Assembly: GCA_934613165.1 (NCBI GenBank)
Contig: CAKTSW010000024.1
Span: 1 to 10,885, forward strand
Direction of reading: 5' to 3'
Source of the DNA: an uncultured Ellagibacter sp.
GTDB lineage: Bacteria > Actinomycetota > Coriobacteriia > Coriobacteriales > Eggerthellaceae
Length of the DNA stretch: 10,885 nt
Each line of letters starts with the position of its first letter. Position 1 is the stretch's first letter. Made by a program: the position numbers and the translations under genes. Below the pieces are notes generated by a model. That model saw nothing but the letters and a program-made list of their open reading frames with translations, was not told where the DNA came from and ran no database searches. This document shows positions 1 through 6,401 of this stretch, piece by piece.

Positions 1-1813
1 GTTCTGGTTCGTCAAGGAGATACACATCAGCCTCTTGGTTCAAAGTTCTCTCTATGACGAGAATGCCCTTTTCGCCATCAGATGGGTTGTAGCGTTTTCC
101 GTCCTCAGCCGTAATGACGTACTTTTCGAGGCCGATAAACGCGGAGAGATCGTTCACCCCAGACTCTTGGTGTGCCGTTTTGAACTCTTCTACCATCTCT
201 GGCAGACCGGGAGAACAAATCGATGCTGCAAGGGCATTTAGCTTGCTGCGCCAATTTTTGAGCGCGGTAATCTTCAGGCTAAACTCTGCGGTTTTTGAAT
301 TCGAGCATAGCCATCGGCTTTGAAGAACGATGTCAAGTCTGCCTTTATCCTCAAGTGTTCCGAGATAGCTTGGCGTCTCCCTGACTCCCCCTTTCATATT
401 CTCTTTAATCGTTTCGACAGCGCTAAGGAGATTCATGCGACCTAGCGCAAAGCGAAGAAATCCAGTATCGCTTGGCTTCGATTGAGTGTCCGACTTTTTG
501 TCGATGCAATTCTTGATTTGAATCAGTGCATTGTTGGCAAGGGCGGTAGATTCCTTATCTATGTACTCTCGTTTGACGACGGAGGCGGCTGACCGACGTA
601 GCTTTTCGAAGAGCGAAAAGAAAGTCGCGCTATCTTCTGTCTTCAGATACTTGCCGAGATCGCGCTCACTGCAGTCTTTCATAAAGAGGTCTATTGATCC
701 GTAATCACCTTTAGCCGTCTTAAGGGCAGCATCGCTCACCTGGGGAAGCGACTGGCATTCCGACAGCTTGAAGCGGTCCTTCTTATCGCTATTGCCAACC
801 GTCTTTAGCCATTGGATGTAATGAGAGATGGGAGTTGGGAGTTCATCTGCCCAGTCGATCACCGTTTGTATCTCCTGCAGGCATTCCGACCGTCCGAAGC
901 TTGAGCAAGATCGCTCTCCATTCTTTACGGTCATCAGCTGATCGAAGGCGGTATTTTTCTGTCCGCCAATATAGGAGGCGGTTTTAATACCGTCAGCTTC
1001 GAATTGCGAGCGAATCGACTTAACTATCTCGGACTTGCCAGTTCCTTTTTGGCCGAATAGCACATTTACATCCTGATACAGCGGGAGTTCGATTGCTACT
1101 GAGTCATGTGGATGGGCGATGACCCTCATTCTCCTTTTCTTGTTCAGAAGCGTTTCGACGACTTGGTGGTCTCGCTTGGCAAGAAGATAGAACTGCTCGA
1201 AACTGTCAACATTGACTCTGAGTGAGACGAAATCCCCCTCTTCGTATCTGTTCCAGTCTTTAACATCGCTTCCCATGAGCATATTGCGACCGTGGTTCGA
1301 CCATATTCCAAGCGTCATCAGCGTTCTCGGCTCAAAATAGAAGCGCCAATCGTTGTCTGTTATCTCTCCAACACGCGCAATCTCTTCCTCGGTGATAGCG
1401 GGCGCCTTGTCATGGCAATGCGAGATGAACAGAGCGTCGGAATCCTTGAAGGCCTCCCATATTGTCTCAAATGGCCAGCTGCAATCTTTTGGGCTCTGAC
1501 CATTTTGCAAAGACTTGATGGACTCACTGAAAGAAACCTTCGAGTCAGGGCTCGTTATCACGACCATATGCCAAGGTTTCCCACCAGACCAACGCTCTAT
1601 ATCGAGTTCAACACCAGGCCAAACCTGGGCAGTTCCATCGACCGCGCTGCGTAATAGCTCATACTGATCAAGGTCGAAATGGTTATGATTGGTTACCGCA
1701 ACGATGTCGACTTGCGCTGCATCAATTTTCTCGGCGAACAGTTCAGGGGTAACGTTTCTTTCCCGTCCCTCGCCTTTGGTCGCCAACGTATGGCAATGCA
1801 GGTCTATTTTCAC
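1..1813 (-). CDS. PHP-domain / SMC-ABC-type ATPase (TrlF-like), 3' end outside window
   Basis: The frame is open from a GTG at 1813 to the left edge: 604 codons, no stop, C-terminus missing. An in-frame TAA lies only 9 bases before the GTG, and AAGGAGG lies 10 bases upstream, so the start is well fixed. Residues 1-190 form a PHP (polymerase and histidinol phosphatase) metal-dependent hydrolase domain: HCH at 6-8, TNHNHFD at 41-47, PGVE at 66-69, SHCHDK at 131-136, NHGR at 173-176 and GSDVKD at 181-186, so the expected metal ligands are all present. An ATPase follows: Walker A GQKGTGKS at 254-261, a long helical middle, an ABC-signature-like NPSDGEKG at 576-583, and Walker B VYLLDEPE at 597-604, exactly at the window edge. 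In SMC/ABC proteins this order means ATP-driven dimerisation; coupled to PHP it predicts ATP-gated nuclease or phosphoesterase activity, as proposed for TrlF-like defence proteins. It is separated by 143 bases from the operon upstream and has lower GC (about 45% in 601-660). The fold is clear; the substrate and the exact family name are not. Confidence 0.88.
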   Translation of the reverse strand, partial: MKIDLHCHTLATKGEGRERNVTPELFAEKIDAAQVDIVAVTNHNHFDLDQYELLRSAVDGTAQVWPGVELDIERWSGGKPWHMVVITSPDSKVSFSESIKSLQNGQSPKDCSWPFETIWEAFKDSDALFISHCHDKAPAITEEEIARVGEITDNDWRFYFEPRTLMTLGIWSNHGRNMLMGSDVKDWNRYEEGDFVSLRVNVDSFEQFYLLAKRDHQVVETLLNKKRRMRVIAHPHDSVAIELPLYQDVNVLFGQKGTGKSEIVKSIRSQFEADGIKTASYIGGQKNTAFDQLMTVKNGERSCSSFGRSECLQEIQTVIDWADELPTPISHYIQWLKTVGNSDKKDRFKLSECQSLPQVSDAALKTAKGDYGSIDLFMKDCSERDLGKYLKTEDSATFFSLFEKLRRSAASVVKREYIDKESTALANNALIQIKNCIDKKSDTQSKPSDTGFLRFALGRMNLLSAVETIKENMKGGVRETPSYLGTLEDKGRLDIVLQSRWLCSNSKTAEFSLKITALKNWRSKLNALAASICSPGLPEMVEEFKTAHQESGVNDLSAFIGLEKYVITAEDGKRYNPSDGEKGILVIERTLNQEADVYLLDEPE

Positions 1814-1823
1814 GCCCGATTAT

Positions 1824-1830
1824 CCTCCTT
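1824..1830 (-). promoter_or_regulatory. Shine-Dalgarno site of the PHP-ATPase gene
   Basis: A perfect AAGGAGG on the minus strand lies 10 bases before the GTG at 1813, and an in-frame TAA falls between them. It therefore selects GTG 1813 as the start. The gap to the helicase gene upstream (1814-1956) contains no promoter I can call with confidence. It has no T-rich hairpin terminator, so read-through from the operon cannot be excluded. Confidence 0.8.
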
Positions 1831-1956
1831 GCAATTTCACGCCAGCGCAGCTAGCGAATTCGTAAGTCCCCAAAAACGCCGACTACCTCACGAAAGCCTC
1901 CGCTCAAACGAATACGGGTTTTAGGTGATCGGGGGTCTTGCGTTCTGCCCTGTCTT

Positions 1957-3909
1957 TTAATATTCGAGACCCCTGGCATCTTCTCCCAGCAGGCGCTCGA
2001 AGATGATGCGCAGGTCCTCGTCATCGAGGTAGCCGCCCTCGAGACAGCCGCGGTCGATGGCGTCGAGCATCGTCTGCTCCTTCTCCTTCAGGCGGTCGTA
2101 GATCACGGCATCGAGGGATAGTTCCCTGCCGTCGCGCATGAACTTCTCGCGCATGAAGTAGTAGCGCGTCTTCTGGTCATCGGGCAGGCCCAGACGGTGT
2201 ATGCGGTCTTTCGACTGCAGCAGGTGCACCAAGTTGTAGCTGTACTCGAAATACACCGCATCGTGGCAGACGCTGTGCAGGGAGACCGACTCGGCGAGCG
2301 TCTGCGGGTTGGTTACGAGCACCCTGAAGCGCCCCGCGCGGAAGTCGTCCAGAATCTCGCGTCTTTCTTCCTGAGGCGTTGCGCCGTAGATTGCCTCGGC
2401 GGGAATACCCATAGCTGCGAGGTCGCGGCGGAGGTTGGCGATGCTGCGGACGAAGATGCACCATACGATGACGGGGCGGCTCTCGGTGACGATGCGCTCC
2501 ACGAGCTGCTCGCACGCCACGAGCTTCGAGCTCGGGCGGCTTCGCTCGATGGCCTCGTAGAACGTCTGCGAGAAGTCGACGTAGTCGATGTCCGAGTAGT
2601 CGTCGCCGACTTGGTCGAGCACGTACTCGAGATCGCCGGGGTCCACTGCAGAGCAGAGCATCTCGGGATCGCTCTCGAGTTGCAGGGTGCGTATGATCCT
2701 CGCGAGCGCGTTGGGGCAAGACGCATACAGGACTCGCAGCAACGTGTCCTCGTCAGGCGTCGCCTCGACCTCCACGATCTCGTCGGGCTCCGGGCGCGGC
2801 ACGCCGAGCTCGTCCTTGTTCGTTCGGCAGAAGAAGGGCGCCAAGCTATCGTTGAGGCTTGCCTGGAGGTCCGCATCGGGCGCACGGAGCTCGCCCGGCT
2901 CATAGCCGAAGAACGTGTCGTAGTCCTCGGGGTACAGGATGTGCAGCAGGTTGTAGATGTCCTGGTAAGTGTTCGGGATGGGCGTTCCCGTAAGGGCGAT
3001 CACGAACTTAGCGCCGTCGGCCGCCTCGAGCGCGGCTTCCGCACGCCTGCCGCCGATGGCCTTCACCCGGTGCACCTCGTCGAACACGAGCAGGGTCTGG
3101 TCGGGGATGATGGAATGCAGCTCTCGCACGTAGCCCGAGAGCGACTCGTAGTTGAACGTGAACAGGTTGCATGCGCCGCTGTCGAGTGATAGCGCGTTGC
3201 GTCTGCGCTCGGTCGACATTGCCGCTATTGCGGGGTCTCCCAGCGAGAAGCAGCGCAGCGGCAGCTTCTCCCCGAAGGTGGCGATCCATTCCTTCTCCCA
3301 CGACTCGAAGCCGTTCTTGGGGCAAACCACCACGATGCGCCGTGCAAGGCCCAAATGACGCAGGTAAGAGAACACGCCGAGCACCGTCGCGGTCTTGCCG
3401 GCGCCGGGCACCGAGAAGTCCGCCGCGCGCCCAACCGTCGCCATGAAGAAGGCGTCGAGCATCTGCCGGTCGCGCAGGGGGCGCACCATCGAGGCGTTCA
3501 CCACGTCGCGGAACTCCCGGAAGCGCGGCCCCAACTGAGGGTCGTTGGCAATGCCCTCGGCGGTCTGCGCCTTGATGGCCAGCCCCACTTCGGAGCGCTC
3601 GCGGATATAAGTCTCGCCAGCGTTCACGAAGGCGCCGGAGCTTGGGTCCACCACGATATCGACGCCGTGGCCGTCGGCCTCCATGATCGCCTCGAGCATG
3701 TCCTGGCACTCGCGCAGGCCCATGCCGCCGTCGAGCAGGATGCGGTCGCGGTCGGTGCCGTCGACGGCGCTCGCCGGGTAGTACAGCCAGGCGCGCCATG
3801 CGGCCGAGGCCATGAACGAGACGATGTCCTGCCCCTCGATGCGTAGGTACATGCCGGGCCGCCCCTCGTCGTAGCAGACGACGGCCCTAGGCGCGCTCAT
3901 CGATCTCAC
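1957..3909 (-). CDS. SNF2-family DEAD/DEAH helicase
   Basis: This 650-residue protein has a complete SF2/SNF2 ATPase core: Walker A SVPGAGKT at 166-173, DEVH box at 277-280, motif III TGTP at 307-310, motif V region VLVTNPQTLAES at 530-541 and motif VI QSKDRIHRLG at 565-574 with its arginine finger. These residues predict an ATP-driven DNA translocase. Residues 1-150 before the core carry no domain I recognise and may bind a partner. No nuclease motif is visible. The start could be GTG 3909 (GGAAGAG 7 bases upstream) or ATG 3900. Either one overlaps the end of the ParB-like gene, by 23 or 14 bases, so translation is probably coupled. It is the last gene of the five-gene operon; a TAA at 1957-1959 ends it. 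SNF2 helicases of this kind recur in DISARM-like and other defence clusters, usually as the motor. The motor function is secure; the role is inferred from context. Confidence 0.93.
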   Translation of the reverse strand: MRSMSAPRAVVCYDEGRPGMYLRIEGQDIVSFMASAAWRAWLYYPASAVDGTDRDRILLDGGMGLRECQDMLEAIMEADGHGVDIVVDPSSGAFVNAGETYIRERSEVGLAIKAQTAEGIANDPQLGPRFREFRDVVNASMVRPLRDRQMLDAFFMATVGRAADFSVPGAGKTATVLGVFSYLRHLGLARRIVVVCPKNGFESWEKEWIATFGEKLPLRCFSLGDPAIAAMSTERRRNALSLDSGACNLFTFNYESLSGYVRELHSIIPDQTLLVFDEVHRVKAIGGRRAEAALEAADGAKFVIALTGTPIPNTYQDIYNLLHILYPEDYDTFFGYEPGELRAPDADLQASLNDSLAPFFCRTNKDELGVPRPEPDEIVEVEATPDEDTLLRVLYASCPNALARIIRTLQLESDPEMLCSAVDPGDLEYVLDQVGDDYSDIDYVDFSQTFYEAIERSRPSSKLVACEQLVERIVTESRPVIVWCIFVRSIANLRRDLAAMGIPAEAIYGATPQEERREILDDFRAGRFRVLVTNPQTLAESVSLHSVCHDAVYFEYSYNLVHLLQSKDRIHRLGLPDDQKTRYYFMREKFMRDGRELSLDAVIYDRLKEKEQTMLDAIDRGCLEGGYLDDEDLRIIFERLLGEDARGLEY

Positions 3910-5098
3910 CGATCAGCTCTTCCACCTTGTCGGCGACGGCCACGAGGTTACGGCGCACCTTCTCGAGCTCGTCGGGTCCCAGCACGTCGAGCATCTCGGG
4001 AAGGATCTTCTCAAGCTCGGAGAGGCAGTCAGCGGATTTCTTTGCGGGCGTGTCCATGAGCTTGACGCGGCGCACGGTCTCCCTTGCGCGGTCGCCGGCA
4101 CGCTGGAAGCTGTTGACGAGATTGGCATCCGAACGCAGCTCGCTTACTTTCTCGCGGGTAAGGGCATCGGGGCCCATCTTCTCGAGGAGCTCGGGCATTG
4201 CCTGCTGCTCGGCGACCTTGAAGTCGGCCTCCGCGTCCGTGCCCGCAACGCTGCCGAAGTCTCTTACGTATCGGGTGATGTCACCCTCGGGCTGCACAAC
4301 CATGTTGGCGAACATGAGCTGTTTGACGAGTTGCTTGTCGCGCCTGCTGTCATACTTCTTCAGCACGCGGTTGAACTCGCCCAAGGGGCCGTCGACTTTG
4401 AGGGCGCGGGCGAGGTGGTACTGCTCGGGGGCCTGGCAGAATTCGAGAAACTCCTCCATGTACTGGGCGCGGTCGACGAGCTTTTTGACCTCGGCCTCTG
4501 TCATGCCCGTCGCATTGCCGTACTCCGCTGGGGTGATGAGGTGGTTCTTCACCACATCGCGGTATACGCCGACGAGGCGGTCGACGGGGTCGTACGCCAC
4601 TTTCTCCTCTTCGCCGATCTGGATGGCGAGCTCGAGCAGCTTGATGCGCTTGGGGTCGCTGCCTGTGGCGTCGTCTAGGATGGCGGCCTCGAACCAGCCC
4701 GCCTCGTTGTTCGCCCGCGCAAGGCGGCGGACGCAGGTCAGGCGTCGGTTGCCGTCGATGACGCGCCCATCGTTGAGCACGATGCCCGGCCTGAGCTGGC
4801 CGCGAAGGGCGATGCTCTTCTCGGTCTTCCTGAGCGCGCCGGGGTTGCTCTCGACGATGAAATCCTCGATGACGCCGTTGTACTCGTCGCGGCCGAGGGC
4901 GAGCAGGTCCGCGCCCTGCGCGGAGTTGTACTCGCTGACCCAAGTGGCGATGCGGTCGTTCTGGTCGTTGTAGAACAGAAGGTCGCACTTGATGCGGTAG
5001 ATGTCGAAGTCGCGCGTCACGTTGTCGATGGAGTGCTTCTCCTTGCGACCCGTCGGCAGGACGTTTCCTGTCGTGATCCCTTCCTCAAGCAAGCTCAT
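3887..5098 (-). CDS. ParB/Srx-like DNA-binding protein
   Basis: The protein is 403 residues. Residues 85-130 resemble the ParB/sulfiredoxin N-terminal fold: a helix, then GQLRPGIVLNDGR at 100-112 and DGNRRLTCVRRL at 115-126, the position of the arginine-rich nucleotide-binding box of ParB proteins (GERR or GxRR there, DGNRR here). Residues 180-225 look like a helix-turn-helix region (PAEYGNATGMTEAEVKKL). The C-terminal 120 residues are highly charged and helical, possibly for oligomerisation. In the ParB superfamily this fold binds CTP, ATP or DNA and sometimes cuts DNA. No ParA partner is present, so chromosome or plasmid partition is unlikely and a DNA-sensing or nuclease role in defence is more plausible. 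ATG 5098 is preceded by AAGGAGG at 6 bases. The gene overlaps the upstream gene by 14 bases and the helicase gene downstream by 14-23 bases. The fold call is based on motif pattern only. Confidence 0.78.
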   Translation of the reverse strand: MSLLEEGITTGNVLPTGRKEKHSIDNVTRDFDIYRIKCDLLFYNDQNDRIATWVSEYNSAQGADLLALGRDEYNGVIEDFIVESNPGALRKTEKSIALRGQLRPGIVLNDGRVIDGNRRLTCVRRLARANNEAGWFEAAILDDATGSDPKRIKLLELAIQIGEEEKVAYDPVDRLVGVYRDVVKNHLITPAEYGNATGMTEAEVKKLVDRAQYMEEFLEFCQAPEQYHLARALKVDGPLGEFNRVLKKYDSRRDKQLVKQLMFANMVVQPEGDITRYVRDFGSVAGTDAEADFKVAEQQAMPELLEKMGPDALTREKVSELRSDANLVNSFQRAGDRARETVRRVKLMDTPAKKSADCLSELEKILPEMLDVLGPDELEKVRRNLVAVADKVEELIGEIDERA

Positions 5099-6398
5099 TT
5101 CGTGCCTCCTTCTTCCATGCCTCCATGGATGAGTAGTATGCGTCCCCGATGTCGTCGTAGTAGACGTCGGAGTTGTAAACAGTCGTGGTCAGGAGCGGCG
5201 CCGGACACGTGATGCCCAGATTGTTTGCGAGCAGCCTCGGCAGGTCATCGCGCTCGATTCCTTCGTGATGGGCGACGATCCACTCGATGAGGTCGGCTGC
5301 GGAAAGCCGCCCCTCACCGCCGGCAACGAACACCTTTGTTCCGGCGAGCGTGCAGCTGCGCAGGAGCCCTCCCGCGTCGAGCAGGCCCTCGTAGAAGTCG
5401 TCGGGCATGTCCAGCCCGTACAGCGGATGCGATACGGCGCCGCCCGCGCGCAGGCTCGCCACGGTAAAGGGCTCGCCTTCGGGTGCATCCATGCTCACCG
5501 CGGGCGCGTAAGACTCGATGTCCGCCATGCGTGCGCCCAGCACGTCGTGCAGCCGCGCGAACGAGATGTAGCTGTCGCCCTCGTAGAGAAGCACTCGATG
5601 GTCCGAAAGCGCCTGGCGCAGCACGTGGCGGAAGGCGGGGTGCTGCCAAACGGCGCTCTCGAAGCCGGCGTCGTCTTTCGCGAAGGACGGATGCTCGGCC
5701 AATAGCCGCGTGAAGTGGTCGCTCGGGGTGCCCCCTTCTCGGAAGAGCAGGCCGCGGTCCTCGTAGTAGCCTGCACCCTCGATGCCGTGGTCAAGCACTT
5801 CGGGTGGATCGTCGGGAAACTCGAAGGCAAAGCGCCTGCGAACGAGCCCCGCGTCGCAGATGCGGCCGGCAAGCTCCCGGTCGAGGAAGCCCTCGAGGGT
5901 GGGCGCCTCGCGTTCGGCGTCGCTCGCCTCGGGTACATCCGCGCGGGCGGCCGCGTCGTCGGTTGAATGCTTGGCAGTCTCGATGCCTAGCCACTTCGAG
6001 ACGCTGACGTCCGTGGGCACGGCGAACAGGTCGAGCCATATCGCGGCGATGCCCGCGCTGAAGCCATATTCGCGCTCGTAGGCTTTTGCGGCGACGTTTC
6101 TGGGCTCGTCCGCATGGCGCTCGGCGAAGGCTCGCACCTGGCGGCGGCGGTCGACCTTGCCGAACCCGACGGAGAGGTGGTCGCCTAGGGTGACACCCTC
6201 ATCGGCGTTCCAGAAGACCTGCTTCAGCTCGTCGTAGAGCGCGGCGGGCGTGGTGATCCCCGCGCGCCTCAGCTCGTTTCGCGAGACGCGGAAGACCAAG
6301 CGAGCGCACAGCTCGGCGCCGTCGCGCCGCACGGCATCCGCCGCCTCGCGCGCCGCCTGCGAACGCACGCCCTGCCGGCTGTCGACTACTTCTGCCAC
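5085..6398 (-). CDS. Uncharacterised operon protein, possibly with two HTH-like segments
   Basis: I do not recognise this 437-residue protein. It starts at GTG 6398, three bases after the stop of the nuclease-helicase gene, behind a weak GAGG about 8 bases upstream. It ends at TGA 5085, overlapping the ParB-like gene. It has no signal peptide or membrane segment and is acidic and helical. Two segments resemble each other: about 86-125 (RQVRAFAERH, then YGFSAGIAAIWL) and about 370-407 (LIEWIVAHHEG, then LGITCPAPLLTTTV). Both read as helix-turn-helix-like units, which would make this a DNA-binding or adaptor protein. Residues 145-170 are an Ala/Asp/Glu-rich, probably disordered linker between the halves. 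The middle (about 175-330) contains many aromatic and charged residues but no catalytic motif I can name. Unbroken reading frame, codon use like its neighbours and tight spacing make it a genuine gene. The HTH suggestion is weak, and the function must be taken from its partners. Confidence 0.85.
   Translation of the reverse strand: MAEVVDSRQGVRSQAAREAADAVRRDGAELCARLVFRVSRNELRRAGITTPAALYDELKQVFWNADEGVTLGDHLSVGFGKVDRRRQVRAFAERHADEPRNVAAKAYEREYGFSAGIAAIWLDLFAVPTDVSVSKWLGIETAKHSTDDAAARADVPEASDAEREAPTLEGFLDRELAGRICDAGLVRRRFAFEFPDDPPEVLDHGIEGAGYYEDRGLLFREGGTPSDHFTRLLAEHPSFAKDDAGFESAVWQHPAFRHVLRQALSDHRVLLYEGDSYISFARLHDVLGARMADIESYAPAVSMDAPEGEPFTVASLRAGGAVSHPLYGLDMPDDFYEGLLDAGGLLRSCTLAGTKVFVAGGEGRLSAADLIEWIVAHHEGIERDDLPRLLANNLGITCPAPLLTTTVYNSDVYYDDIGDAYYSSMEAWKKEARNELA
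5105..5111 (-). promoter_or_regulatory. Shine-Dalgarno site of the ParB-like gene
   Basis: A perfect AAGGAGG on the minus strand lies 6 bases before ATG 5098, inside the last codons of the upstream gene. It supports that start and strong, possibly coupled, translation of the ParB-like protein. Confidence 0.8.
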
Positions 6399-6401
6399 GC
6401 T

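Noticed and set aside
1292..1924. Small plus-strand frames across the left part
   Set aside because: They are antisense to the PHP-ATPase, which is open for 604 codons and carries complete PHP and ATPase motifs.
1932..1973. Inverted repeat GGGGTCT / AGACCCC around the stop of the SNF2 gene as a terminator
   Set aside because: Only 7 bp, a loop of about 28 bases and no following T tract on the minus strand, so it is too weak to call a terminator.
2197..4973. Several plus-strand frames of 150-350 codons opposite the SNF2 and ParB-like genes
   Set aside because: They lie fully antisense to genes with recognisable motifs, have Arg/Ser/Ala-rich compositions and no suitable ribosome sites, so they are shadows.
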